64,000 bases of DNA from NCBI GenBank assembly GCA_037957365.1, contig JARHVA010001740.1:1008501-1072500 (forward strand), given 5' to 3'. The notes under the pieces were generated by a model. It saw only the letters and a program-made list of their open reading frames with translations. It was not told the DNA's origin and did not search any database. Source of the stretch: Torreya grandis (taxonomy: Eukaryota; Streptophyta; Pinopsida; Cupressales; Taxaceae). Numbering within the stretch: the first letter of the stretch is position 1; every line of letters starts with the position of its first letter. The translations under genes were made by a program, and so were the position numbers. This document shows, one piece after another, positions 1 through 13,289 of this stretch.

Positions 1-788
1 TAGTAGCCACCAAGCAATGTAGAACAAAAGAAGTGATCAAGTTTTTAGAAGAAAGCATATGCACTAGATTTGGGAATCCAGTCTCTTTAATATGTGACAA
101 TGGGTCTGCATTCACATCCATAGAAATGATAGAATGGACATATGATAACAATGTTATTCTCAAGTTTTCATCTAACCATTATCCTCAAGGTAATGAAGTA
201 TTTGAGTCAACAAACAAGAACTTGATAAATGCTATTAAGAAGTCTGTTGCAGACCAACCCAGAACATGGCATAAACTCCTCAAGTATGCCCTTTGGGTAG
301 ATAGAACAAGAGTCAAGCAGGATCTCAAAGCATCCCCTTTCTTACTAGTATATGGATAGGGACCTATATTCCCCATCACAATCAAGCTACCAACCTACAA
401 GTTTATAAAAGAGTATATGGAGAAAGATCAAGAATTTATGAACTCAAGGCTATTGGACATTATTTAAATGGAAGATGCATGAGAAAAGGAATTTACTAAA
501 TTTAATAGACACCAAACTACAGTAAAGAGGTGGTTTGACAAGAGATTAAAGGTCAAGGTATTCAGACAAGGAGACTTAGTTCTTTTTTGGGATAAAGCAT
601 ATGAGTCCAAGGGCAAACATGGCAAGTTCACACCTCTGTGGATTGGCCCCTATTAGATTGCAGGTACACTTAGAGATAACAATTTCAAGCTCAAAGATTT
701 ACAAGGAGCAGAGTTTACACTGCCCACCAATGGACAATTTCTCAAGCATTATTTCTCTGATGCTCCTATTGGGATCTTCATGGAGTAA
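1..788 (+). pseudogene. Ty3/gypsy integrase, C-terminal half (partial, decayed)
   Basis: The reading frame is already open at base 3 and runs to the TAA at 786-788 without a frameshift, so the upstream part lies outside the window. The first ~118 codons look like the second half of a retroviral-type integrase core: a FLEE-x-I-x-TRFG stretch, then ICDNGSAFTS (the second catalytic Asp), SSNHYPQGN (family: S-x-x-YHPQ-NG) and E in VFEST. The final part (about 560-785) has the plant gypsy integrase tail, with GDLVLFWDKA, GKHGKFTPLWIGPY, FKLKDLQG and GQFLKHYF. No chromodomain follows. In-frame stops are at 357-359 (TAG), 465-467 (TAA), 480-482 (TGA) and 654-656 (TAG). All fit decay by C-to-T change of Gln or Arg codons. 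The family assignment is firm; the element is certainly dead. Confidence 0.9.
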
Positions 789-1850
789 ATTTGTAAGATA
801 ATTAGAGTTAGCATAGGTAGGCTAGTTAGTTTCTTTCAGCTCTTTCTTCTTGTCCTTTGTTTGTCTATAAGTGTGTATATATTTGTTTGCTTCCCTTTTG
901 CTTCCTGTTTTACAGTTTTTTGTTGTGTTTGTTTCTTGTTATTTTATTCCTTTCTTCTAATAAGTCTTTTTGAACAACCCTTAGCTCAAACATCCTTAGT
1001 TTGATTGAAACTCCAAGAGTTCAAAAATGTTGGTATGAACCCCATGCATATGTTACCATGGATTTGAAATAGGAGATTGATGTTATGATTTACAGAAACT
1101 AGTAAGGACCTATCAATAGGTTAACCATTCCATAAGAACTCAAACATTGTCTTGATCTAAACATGGTCTTAAGAAGAATTATACATGTAGAATGAAATCT
1201 CAATCCATTAAGGTATAGTCATGCTTGCACTTAACAAACGTCTTTGCTTGGGACAAAGTTTGTAGTTATAGGAGATGATCTGAGGATTAGACATTTGACC
1301 AAATCCTTAAACATGGCTATCCTAGTTCCCAACCTTTGTTGAAAGCCTAAAACACCCAAAAATACAAAAAAATAAAAACTTGTAAAATAAAAAGCTTCTC
1401 AAACAAAGGTGATTTTGGTAATCTTCACCAAGGCTATGGACATCTGGCTGACAGTGGAGCAAGGCCATGAATGGAGCCAAAGGCATCTCTGTTGGAGCTA
1501 TGAATGTCTGGCTGGTAGCAAAGCAATGCACAAAATCTCCTGAACTAAAAGCATGGTTCTTAATAAATATCTAAACATGCTCCAAGTCAATGTTAATGAT
1601 TAAAGGTATGAAACCTATAAGTTGTCCTTTAGTCCCATGGTAAATAATAAGTGGAATCAAAGCACACACACAACATGACTATGTCTTGATGTTTGATCCT
1701 AATCTTGCACGTGTAAGGTTTGTTTCGACCATGAGTTGATCTCAATAGTAATATTGATCAAGTGAGACAAATGACTTAGTTGTTGGTCTGAACCAGGGTC
1801 TCTAAGTTCTAACAAATTGATATGTTTCCCTCGAAAGTCACCATTTTTTG
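789..1850. other. Non-coding DNA after the integrase
   Basis: T-rich at first (about 830-960), then unremarkable AT-rich sequence. No open frame with recognisable content was found. An imperfect 60-70 bp duplication is visible around 1436-1530 (two TCTGGCTG blocks). It may be the 3' untranslated region or LTR of the element that ends at 788, but I could not find a second LTR copy to prove this. Confidence 0.4.
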
Positions 1851-4600
1851 AGGTCAACATACCCCCATTTATAAAAAATAGGGACCCTTATGATTATTTT
1901 AAACTTTAGCACTGAAAGTTTAATATTTTGCACTTGAAGATCATCCACGCTTGGTGAAACTAACCCATTTTTTCATGGTTTTATTTTAAACTTGTCTAAT
2001 GCTGTTGACATTTGACTTTCATGTCTTACGTTGTAGGGTTCATGGAGCTCCCTTCAATGGATTATGATGGGATTCTCACAAATTAGCTCTATTGGTTTGT
2101 AAAATCTTGTAAATAGAATCAAGTCCTAAAACACTATTTTAGCAAACCCTAACTTAAACCTTTGATTCAAATTCAAATTTTGGTGGGAACAGATTTGACA
2201 GGATTGTTTTCAATCAACTTTGGACTTAAGCCTAATTTTTATGCCAAGGCTTGGTCATGTTTTTCAACACAACCAAACCTTAGCTTAAAAATCATGCTTG
2301 GTTCCCTTTTATTTTCCCTTTCCATTCCTTAGGTTTTTAACATGGTATAATGTTTATGTTTGTAAGGTCTTTTATTTTAACATGGTCCCCTTTGTCATAT
2401 GCTCAGCCTAAATTCTTAACTCTAAGGCCCTATTTGTATTTATCAATGTGAACGAGACCTTATCGTTAATACTTTAGCCTAAGTTCTTATATTAACCCAC
2501 GTCCTAACTTAAGCACATTACTTATTTGTAGATCCAATGACCCTCACTTCATCGTAAAGGATGATCTGACAGAGCGTAGGAAGCCTGATGAACTTAAATA
2601 TTTAATCCAATAGACCAATCTCGTAAGATCATCGGGATCATGATCGATGGTTCACACTTTAGCAGGACCAATGATCAAATGGCGCAATATCATCCTCAAG
2701 CTTAAATAGATCCCCTTTTACTATATAGGCTTAAGCCAATCAAATACAAATATCTGAATCGAGATCAATGGTCCACATCTACTCACACAAAAAGGATCCA
2801 ACAGAGCGATCGTGATGCTTAAAAGTCAAAAGCTCAGTGAACCCCATGAAGTTGCCACATGGCACTCCCATATTTGAACTTGATAACAAAGGAGCCCCAC
2901 GCATTAAAATTTAGACTTAACCTAAGTTTTTATCTTAAGGTTCATTGCATTTATTTAAATTCAATAAACCTTAGGCTAAAACGTTAGGTTATGACCATAA
3001 CATTCAAAGGGACCTATTTTATTATGCTTATAAACTTAGGCTTTTGTCTTAGTTTAATTTTTATGACTTGGTCCCTCGTTAACTTGATCTCCTTCATGGT
3101 TGCAGGAACCAATGGCATTCATCTTCCCAAATCTTAATCAATGACTCTCACTTCATCATAAATGATGATCCGACAAAGCGTATCAAATCCAAGATCTATG
3201 GATCAAAAAGACATCATGAGCTTAAAATTGACATTTTTGCGATCGTCATTTGACTTCTGCAAGGCCATCATTAACATCTGCAAGATCGTCAACTTTAAAC
3301 CCATCAAACCTAATGATCCACTAACTTAAATTTAAAAATCTCATGACCGTTATTTGATGTTTGCGAGGCCATTATTGACATCCACATGACCGTCAAATTT
3401 AAGCTAATTAATTATTTTGCTTGGACATAAGGATATCCTTCAAAATGTTGTTAAAAACGTATGGCTACATTACAAATGAATGGGACCCATCGAAAGATGT
3501 TCAAACACTTAGGATCTCTGAACTTCAAATGATAAAATGGATTTGTGGCCTAAATATTTTCAAACATAGCCTTAATCTAAGTTTATTTCTTAAGGTTGCA
3601 ATTGCATTTATTTGAATGCAATAAACCTTAGGCTAAAGACCTATATTAAGTCTTATTTTAAAAGGTCCCTGTAACAAAACTTAGCTTAAAAATATTTTTA
3701 ACCTAAAGTTTTATCATGTTTATTAATACGATAGAATATTAGGTTAAGACATGGCAGTTGGACCACTTATTATTTGGGTCCCTTTAGGCGTATTCTAACA
3801 ACTTAGCATAAATATTTTAGCCTAAGGTATATGTTGTGTTTATTAGCTTAACATAAACTTTAGCCTAAAATATTTAGTCTAGGTTCCTTTTATATAGTCT
3901 AAAAACTTAGGCTAAAATACTTTAGCCAAAAGTTTATGTTGTGTTTATTAATGCAACATAAACCCTAGCCTAAAGAGTTTAAGCCTAAGTCCCTTCCTTT
4001 ATTGCGATGGTAATTAAAGTTCTTTCCCTTTTTAGGATCAACGGCTCTCGCTTCATCATGAAGATTGATTGAACGATGCAAAAATAATCGATGAATCTAA
4101 AGCATTTGATCCATCGGACCAATCGCATGCATTCATTCGAATTGTGATCAATGATTTGTGATTGCTCATGAGAGGCAATCAAACAGTGCACAACTATCGG
4201 AGACTATTCAATGAGCTCCCAAGGACCCGTGGGATTGACACCTAGAAAGCACGCATTCACTACATAGAATGCAAAGCTCAGAAGGTCTGTGAAAGTGCCA
4301 AGTGGCACAGCCACAGAGCTTGACATAACCAATGATTCTCAAGCCCCGTAATCATGATCAATAGTATGTGTTAATCCTATGATTTTGGATTTTTAAAAGA
4401 CAATGGATGGTCCCTTAAGACATTTATGAAAAATGCCATGAAAGTTGTCAAATGGATGCCACATGGGCACCAAACAAGCACAAAACAACAAAATTAAATA
4501 TTTGTGTGCTCGAAAAGGCAAAGGTATAAAGGCTTAGGTCTAAATCAAATCCGAGACATGAATGAGCCTAAGTTCAAATTGTCATCGCCATTAAATCTTC
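1850..4600. repeat. AT-rich region of diverged repeat modules with TTAGGCTAA/TTAGCCTAA motifs
   Basis: Short sequences close to TTAGGCTAA and its complement TTAGCCTAA recur throughout, for example near 2470, 2970, 3630, 3820, 3870, 3910 and 3970. A longer module recurs too: a block reading roughly CACTTCATCATAAA-GATGATC occurs at 2531-2578, 3137-3183 and 4035-4080. Accompanying blocks at 2605-2660 and 2828-2900 match 4109-4160 and 4270-4345. The copies are heavily diverged. No protein-coding content is seen. It may be old LTR sequence; the family was not recognised. Confidence 0.6.
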
Positions 4601-4749
4601 AAAAATGCTCCAACATCCATAAAATCCATAATTCAAACTTGGATTAGTCACATTCAAATTGAGAAGAGTTCAATTGCAATCTGAGCAAGAGCAAATTAAC
4701 CCAAAAGCCACTTGTAATTCATTGGTATGTAGTCGCAACTTCGAAAACC

Positions 4750-7700
4750 ATGGCAGGTCACAGACGACAACAAAAATATGAAACAGAGCTATACTTGACC
4801 TCAAATAATGAGGGAAGAATATTTAAGGACACAAACCTGGATATTACAGTTTTGAACAATGGGAATAGGAACTGGTCCGAACTCTTTTGGACCATTGAGG
4901 AGATGCAAGCTCTTACAAGAGAAGAATAAAAGAATGCAACCATCTTATGGAGATACAATGCCCTAGTCACCATCCAAATGACTAGCCTCTATTGTGTTAT
5001 CACCAAGTCTGAGGTATTACACTGCTTCAATGTCCTTTCTCCTCTTTTTATTGACTGTAAAATTGAGCAAGAATGGATAGTCCATGAATGTATGTTTAGG
5101 AAAATAGCATACATTTCCCCCTAGCATTCGAGAGCTACTATAAACTGTGCAAACCCTAGATAGACTTGCCAACCATTAAAAAGTGATCTGGAGAGCATAA
5201 TTTGAACACAATCCTTACCCCATGGATGCTTACTAAGAACCAAGTAATCCAGGAACCCACAAGCAAAATCTCAGTTGTCCAATTCAGGGAGGGGATTAGG
5301 ATTATTATGACCCTGCTCCCTCTACTACACATATTGACAGAGTCTGGGTGCCCTATGTTTACTTCATGGTTGAGAAGGGACTCATTCCCCCATTGGATGA
5401 GATGAACAACATCTATTTGAAGTTGTAATTCATAGCCATCAAGAAGAAAACAAGAAAACACTTTTACATAATGTCCTATATGCTTAATGCCTTATTAACC
5501 ACCACCAAGATCCCAAACATTAAGAATTAGTCACCTAATGGGAGACCTACTGTCTCCCATCATTATTCCAAACTTCACAAATTCAAATACAGACACAATA
5601 TGTAGTTCATTTGTGATTGTGTTTATCCAGCTCTAGTGGAGGCCATCACAAGGATCCCCATGTGCAGGGTCAACCCCCTGGTTAAGAAATATGTGGAGTT
5701 GATGGTGAATATTTGGTTCTACCTAGATTGCATGGTAATAAGGATTGAAGAGACTTTTACACAACCCTTCAAGTTACCCATCTATGTACCTACCAAGCTA
5801 GCAGAACAAGAAATTACATACTAAGTTCTTCATGGCATAGATGGATTTTTCAAGGAGAAGAGAAAGGGCCTCCTCCATCCCTTTCCTTTGACAATCAATA
5901 GAGATATGTCACAAAACTAGGAACATGTGAATGTTATTCCTAGACACAAGGACTCATTCACCTTGTAGAAAGATGAATTGAGGCAATGGGACCCTAATGA
6001 GAGGGCCACCAAGCATCTGAAGTCCAAGACAATAACCAAGGCCTATGACCACCAACCAAGTGACCATGACCCACTATACATCAAAGTCTCTAGTTTCCTA
6101 GAGGTATTATCCATATTTAAGAGGCATAACATTAAGTTGGAGCCTAGGTTGGCTAGGGAAAATGACAAGCCACCATGTGAAATATGGAAAATGGGGCCCC
6201 TGTAGTATCACTATTGCATGGACCATCCTCAAGACCCCCTCCTGAACAACCACAAGTTGAAAGGCAACAACCTCAAGCACAAGTTGCACATGGAATTAAC
6301 AAAGATAAACTAGAAGATAGACCTGGGGAAGAATCATCTTCAACCCCACCTGAAAGACCAGAGTCTCCTATAGAATTCCTAGATATGGTTGCTCTGGAAC
6401 CTGAGGAGACAATAAAGGATGCACTTAAGGTACTTGCCAAAGCATATGGGTCAAAAGATGAAGAGGAACAAACTGAAGAACACCAAGCCTAAGCTGAGGA
6501 GATAGAGCAAGACAAAGGGAAGGAAGTTGTTTTGGACCTAGTTCTAATAACACCCCCACACAAAAGGAAAGTTGAATTAGCATTTGTCCTAGTTGGGAGG
6601 AAGAAGCCCAAGTTGACCTTCACCCACCCCATGAGTGAGGTCAACTTATTCATGAATGGTTCATTTACGGAAAGATGTATATGATTCTCATTTTATCCTA
6701 TTCTTGGGCCTTGACCCAAATAATTCACTTTGATGTCCATGATGAAATCAAGACATGGATATTGGCTTTGATGAAGGAAGAAGAAGAGAGAAGAATAATT
6801 GCCATAACAGGATCAAGTGGCACTCAAATGGAGACTCCAGGAGCCTCGAGCAACACACAAGTGGAGGCTCCAAATCCACCTAAAGTCATAGAGTCCACAA
6901 CCAGTGTATAATTCAATCCAAAAACAAAAGGATTGGAGAGGGTGACAACCAAGAAGACCATGGTTGGAGGTGAGGAGTTCATCTTTCAAAGAGTTGAGCC
7001 CTTTATTGGTCTAACCCCCATTGGAGGTCAGAATCCTGGTGAGCATCCTATCCATGAGGAGGACATAAAAGGACTAGCTAAGGTTCATTCAACTCAGATC
7101 AAAGCAAGTATCAAGGGCATGAAGCATAAGATACATAACCTGGAGAAAGAAAAGGAGAACTTAGAGACATTGGTTGTCTTATTAGTCCCTGAGGCAATAA
7201 GAAAGATGTTTGAGTTATCTTTCTTTGACATGTTTGACTCCTTGAAATTAATGAAGCTGAGACAGGATTCATTGACCCAACAAAGTGAAATAGCCAAAGG
7301 ATTGGTGGCCAAGTGTCAAGATGCAAAAGATAAAATAAGAGATCTTATTAGCATACTAATTAAGGGTAGGATTTATGACTTCAAAACCATTAGCTTGGCC
7401 CAGTTGAATGCAATATTAGTGATAGTTGTTGATAAGATCCAAAATTTAAGTGTTTGGTCAAAGAGCCTAGATAGACTCCTGAAGGATGACGAGGAGCTAA
7501 GAGCTAGAATCAAGAAACTCTTTGGTACCATGCTAGCCAACCCTACAAAGTCCAATGCCTTAGGCATCATTGATGATGACAAATAAAATCATAGACCCAC
7601 TTTGGAGATTAAAGAAGTAAGGAGTAAAAGTCAAGGTCAATTTGGAAGTGATAACAGTGGAATCATGGGCATGATATTCAATACTGAAGAAAAGATTGCA

Positions 7701-7874
7701 GAAACCAGAAGCATCAAGGAGGCCATGATGAGAAATGATAGGGATTTTAATGACTTGACTGATCAAGAAGATGTTTGTCTCTTAAAGCCAACAGTTGATT
7801 TGGAATTGGTCAGTGAGCAACATCAAAAAGCTATGGAGATTCTCCAAGATCAACAAGGTAGCCCTTTGGTCTAG
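4750..7874 (+). pseudogene. Extra ORF of a large retroelement, broken; coiled-coil C terminus
   Basis: A coding-like stretch can be followed in the plus direction through at least four frame changes. It starts with ATG at 4750 (59 codons to a TAA at 4927-4929, then readable to about 5140), continues at 5202-5360, 5360-6205 and 6184-6660, and ends in one frame from 6675 to 7874. The first part looks globular. The middle (6184-6660) is rich in Pro, Glu and Gln. The last part (6933-7586, 217 codons, the longest open run) is charged and heptad-like, with long helices rich in K, E and L, consistent with a coiled coil. No catalytic motif was found and I do not recognise the family. It lies about 4 kb downstream of a gypsy integrase on the same strand, the same order as the extra ORF at 32761-36345. 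I therefore infer a retroelement accessory protein rather than a host gene. Confidence 0.55.
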
Positions 7875-9140
7875 GGCCTACCAGTTAATTAATATTCCAT
7901 TTTATGTAAATCATTGTAATATTTGATTGTGAAATATTCTTTTGTAAAGACATGCTAATTTGTTACAATATTTGTTTATAGGTTAGTCCATTTTGAAAAG
8001 AGAAGTGTATTCTAAAAATATAAAGGACAGTTGTCTTTATCTTTGTACATATCTAATCTTATGACTAATCGATATACTGCTTGAGTCTTCTATAAAAAGT
8101 AGTACTACTATTTTGTAAAGGGAGAGGGTTTTGATCCAAACTTGTATACTTCTGAGCAATTAATATAACCAAGTAATACTTAAAAGTCTGTCCAAGTTTG
8201 TTTGTATCAATTTTTACATGATTTGTCTCTAAATTGCTTGTTCTATGTCTTGAATTTGAATGGTTTCTATGAATTCTGAATGTGCATCTTTGATACAGGG
8301 TTGCTAATTTGTGTTAATGCTAGATTAGTTGAATGTTCTTAGACTTTGCTTCATTTTATTTTGCTCTGCATTAAGATGTGCAAATGCCATTTGAATGCAA
8401 TAGTAAACCTTTAAGGTAAAGTTAGTTCATACTTGTATTCTCTAATATTTTTCTTAGATATTTGCCTGTGTATGGTGGGATTTGAGCATCTGTTAATTCA
8501 CATCATATATTGGTTAAATGCATGTTCAATTGAAATTAAAACCTTGTCATAATGTTTGAAGCAAAGATAAACAATCACATACTTTCTTTCTGTCCTACCT
8601 TTACTTTTTCTTCTTTTTTTGATCAAATCATTCTAGTTTAGATCTTATTGTAAATTTCCACTTAGATTAGTCTTTAGTGTAGAACTTTGATCACAACTCA
8701 CTAATATCAACATAAATACTTCAAAATTCAAAAAGGCTAAGGACCACGGTGACTCCCAACCACCAATCAATATAAATTTGTGGAATAGTTTAATTTGCTC
8801 TACCTCTATTTCACCAAAGGTAACTAGATTACCAAAACTTGTTATTCATGCCTTGAATTCCTAAAATTATAAAATGAGAAGTGTTCTTTAAACACTAAGA
8901 TTACTTGTGATACACATAGAGGCATCAACAGGAAGGTATGATCATTTTATCTTACATACATTTGTATTTCATGGGATAATATTTATAATTCACTTGTTAG
9001 ACCAATCTTACACTTGTTGGGTGGATTTCTGTACTTGATGCTAAAAGCCCTTAGCCTTTCCCACTTAATTAAAGTGTCTTGTCTCTACTAACAATTTCTA
9101 CATCATGCTTGTGGCACCTTGCATTCTTATATCTCTAGTT
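7875..9140. other. AT-rich DNA, nothing recognised
   Basis: No open frame, repeat or RNA gene could be supported here. The 3' LTR of the element carrying the 4750-7874 ORF might start in this stretch, but no TG...CA repeat pair was found. Confidence 0.4.
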
Positions 9141-9668
9141 TATCTTTCCCAATATCCCCTTGACAAATATTGGTTCTATTTGATCATGTCCATTTTATTT
9201 ATATTTTCATATTCTATCTATTTTCTTCAGATTTGAATTTTACCTTTCATTTTACAATGCCTCTTAACTTTTTAGTTTGTGAGTTACATTGTAAAACCTT
9301 GGAGAATACAATAGTGTCTTCTTCACAAATGCCAATAACTCAATATATTTGCATTATCTCTATCATCATAGTTACGTTTCAATATGGTCATGTCCATTTT
9401 ATTTATATTTTCATTTTCTATCTTTCCCAATATCCCCTCGACAAATATTGGTTCTATTTGATCATGTCCATTTTATTTATATTTCCATTTTCTATCTATT
9501 TTCTTCAGATTTAAATTTTACCTTTCATTTTACAATGCCTCCTAACTTTCCAATTTGTGAGTTACATTGTAAGACCTTGGAGAATACAACTGTGTCTTCT
9601 TCACAAATGCTAATAACTTAATATCTTTGCATTATCTCTATCATCATAGTTATGTTTCAATATGGTCA
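9141..9668. repeat. Tandem duplication, period 278 bp
   Basis: Bases 9141-9390 and 9419-9668 are copies of each other, with the same order of blocks (TATCTTTCCCAATATCCCC at the start, a match to CAATATGGTCA at the end) and only scattered substitutions. The offset is 278 throughout. The open frames at 9170-9514 and 9349-9621 come from this AT-rich duplication and are not genes. Confidence 0.9.
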
Positions 9669-12600
9669 GGTGTCATGTTTGAGTAACTTTTATTTAGCAC
9701 AAACATTGATTTTGAGTTTTTGCTCATTAGAGTCTTTGATTATTTTTTTTACACATCCTTGTTTGACTTAAGTTGTCACTTGGCTTACATTAGATGTTTC
9801 TACAGTCATTTTTATAATTTTTCCCCATCCCCTTTGTTTGATTTAAGTTTTCACATATCTTACATTGGGTGTTGTTAGAGTCATATTACATTCTTTTAAT
9901 CCCTTTTGTTTGACTTAATTTTGTATTTGTCGTACATTGAATGGTTTCACATTCAATTCCTACATGTCCTTGTTTTGTCTATTTTTCTATCTACTTAAGA
10001 TGTCATTTTATTACACTTAATTTTTGTCTTTTTTAGCATGCATACACTTGCACTTGCTATAAAATTATGAAACATATATTATACATTACATTAGCACATC
10101 TAGTGACCCAACTTTGAATTTTTTTACTTTTTTCCCCTCAATGTTTTGTATTTACTCATTATCTTAAATTCCATAGGTCCCTCTAATGAACCAAAATAAG
10201 CGTTATAATCCTAGCAAAGTAAGGAATTTTAAGGCGCAAAAAAAGTATTTTTGTTAGAATTTTATATTTTTCTCTTATTTTTTAGGTTTTCTCATTGAGA
10301 TCATAGATTGGTACCTTCCATCAACTACAACACACCCAGTGTCATCTCTTCAGTTAATCAGATAAGTGAAGGTACACATTTATCTTTATTTACTTATTTT
10401 CATTCATTCTTTCAATTCTTTCAATATTTATTTTCAATTATTTTTTTGTGTTGTTATGTATCTTTGCTAAAACATCATCCCTTGGTACATTATTGTGACA
10501 TGTGATAGGCTTCATGTGGGACATATGTATAGAACTGATACTTTTCACTTTCATCACTTTACTAACAATTTCTCTTTCAAGGGATTGTTAGCACATCAAT
10601 CTCCCTAAGTGCATGTCATAAAGAGTGCATTAGGAATATGATGATAAATATTTGAGATACTTTGTGAGAGATGTTTGCATATTATTATGTCATACCTTCA
10701 TTACTATCAGTCTGACCTCCTCTAAGCGTCTTCCATCTTAACTCTATTTATTTTCAATCTATTCTTATTAGCCACCTTATATTCCTACTATATCAACCAA
10801 ACTGATACAATGTGATTCACGTCTATCTTTCCTAGTACTATATTAGTTTAATTGATATAGTTCTAAGTCTCATCTATATTTGTTTTATTATATTAGCTTG
10901 CGCGATATAATTATGTATCATCCGACATTATTTTTTACTATATCGACATGGCTGATACTGTCAGTTTAGAGTTTAAGGTTAATTCTAGGTTTGGACTCGT
11001 ATTTATAGGGATTATATTATCAATGTAAACCCATAACAACACTCATTTTCTACATTTTCACTCACATTTATTCCCTTTAGTAGTAAAAGGAGTAATTAAA
11101 GTTTAAATTAATATTCTTTGAGGTATTTTCTTGCTTAAAGGTCTTTGAAGCTCAATAAGAGTCATGCCGAGGAGGTGTCCTAGACATTTGAGTCCCCAAC
11201 TAAAGATATATAGATATGTTTCTTTCCATTTGAGTTATTCATCATGTAACATCTTTTCCAAAGTTCTACTTGAGCCAAGTGGAGATTCATGTGCTAACGA
11301 GCCACCCCAAAGGTATGTACCTCTATCCTTATTCTCTTTCATTTATTTACATAGTAGATATATCTTTGCTTATTGTTATAGTAGATGCATGTTTGTGTGT
11401 CCTTGATTATGCTTCTCCTTATACTAAATAAACTGATATAACTATAGGGTTGTTTAGTCTTGTAGTTTATCGCCTTAGGTGGCATAGACCATCAATTGGT
11501 TGAACATTGCACCACTTTATTTCTTATTACTTTAGTATGTTACAACTATCATAGATTTAAGTTGCCCTTGTTCAACAATTTATTGTATGCAATAACTTTG
11601 TTATATCATTGATTTATCTTAGGATCTAATTAGAACCATACCCCTATCTTAGGCATAGGTCTTGGAACCATGTATCATTGCTATTGAGTGTGGATTTCCC
11701 CCTGCTAGATCTATGGCCACCCCAAGCACCATTATTGTACCATTCAAGTATACAAATGCTCTATTTTTATGACCTTTATTTGTATCCTAGCATATAGAGA
11801 GAATTGTTATTGGTCATCGTAACTTGCGCATACAAGATGTATGTAGTCAGATATATTTTGAATGCATATGCTTATGAAAATGGATATGAGATATATCAAA
11901 CATGTGATAAATAACACAAATGAATAATAAAACTAGCCTTTGCATATCATTTAAGGTCCCAATTTTTATTTTTTTTTAGAATATCTTATTTTTTTTGTAT
12001 TTTCAAAATATTTTGTAGAAACATGTATAGAATAAATGAATGTCAAGTGGCAAGGATGTGAAATAAAATAATGGTATGAATATAAATAATTCATAACACA
12101 TGTTAAGACATAATGTGCACCAAATGTAACATTATGGAAATGTGGAGCAAGTGAAGGTGAACAATGTGTCCCCATTATAAATGTGAATCGTAACATCATG
12201 ACTCAAAACAATATGTGAGAGGTAGAGGGGGATGAGGATGAATAATTGTATATGCTCAAAAATTTATCTGATTGTTTAAAATCAATGTAAACCATAAAAT
12301 GTATATGTAGTAGATATATATGAGTGAGCAAGTAGCATTCTACAAAGGATGTGCACTAGAATGATACTGCTATGAAGGATGCATCATCATAACGTAGATG
12401 TTACAAATGTCTAGATGAGGATAAACAATCAAAATGCAAAGGCCAAGTAAAGACATCATAGTCAAAATAAAGCAAGGGCTAGAAGAATGATCAATGCAAT
12501 ACCATGCATACATATGTATGTGAATACGAAAGAAAAAATGAAATAATCAATCAAGAAAACCTACAACCAATTCGAAATGAGAATTATGAATAATATGGAA

Positions 12601-13289
12601 CCTCGTTTGTAAATGAATTATGGTGTTGTAACTATCCCATGATGATTTGGGATGGTTTCTTTCCCTGCTCTTGTTGTGTCACGTTATTTACTTGTTCCCT
12701 TCCTTGATTATAAAATATTTGACTGATTTTTGGTATCCACACTTGTGTTGGAGAAAGTGTAACTATATCTTGATTCATAATTCTTCCATATCTCTAATAT
12801 GTAATCAAACCATCTTGGAAAGTAAAAGAGAGTCATATTAATGCCATCAAACTTTTATCCCATTTTTTGTAACCATGATTGTTTCAATTTGACATTACCT
12901 TGTGGAATAACCTTTTGTGCATATAATGTGTCTCTTGTCTTAGGCCCAAGAGAAATAGATATAGTAACATGCCCCATGGAATTCTCATAAGTATGTGTAT
13001 GTTGAAAATATCAATAATTGTATACCAAATCCTTAAAAAATCTAATTGTACGTGTTGTTTTGTTACTTGTCAATTACAACAATTCCTTCTCTCTCTCTAT
13101 ATAACAAAGTTACATGGTTCTAATAATATAATCCACACTCAATAGCAATGATCCATACTCAATAACAAAGTTACATGGTTGTGTGGATTATATTTCTCTC
13201 TCATTTCAAGGGAAGAGAGAGACACTACATGCATTTTCACTATGCACATCATTTTTCATTTCAAGAGAAGAATTAATACCACATTCTAA
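9669..13289. other. AT-rich DNA with minor short repeats
   Basis: No gene is supported. Four short sequences of the type TATAT-(8 to 10 bases)-GATA occur at about 10791, 10846, 10890 and 10953. A 12-bp perfect inverted repeat, TATAATCCACAC and its complement, sits at 13127-13138 and 13181-13192, next to a partial duplication containing ATAACAAAGTTACATGGTT. Otherwise I see nothing. Confidence 0.4.

Noticed and set aside
9170..9621. ORFs of 114 and 90 codons, hydrophobic, as a membrane protein
   Set aside because: They arise from a T-rich tandem duplication; the hydrophobic residues reflect TTT/TAT-rich DNA.
10790..10975. TATAT-GATA motifs as a regulatory array
   Set aside because: Only four weak matches in AT-rich DNA; not distinguishable from chance without a background model.
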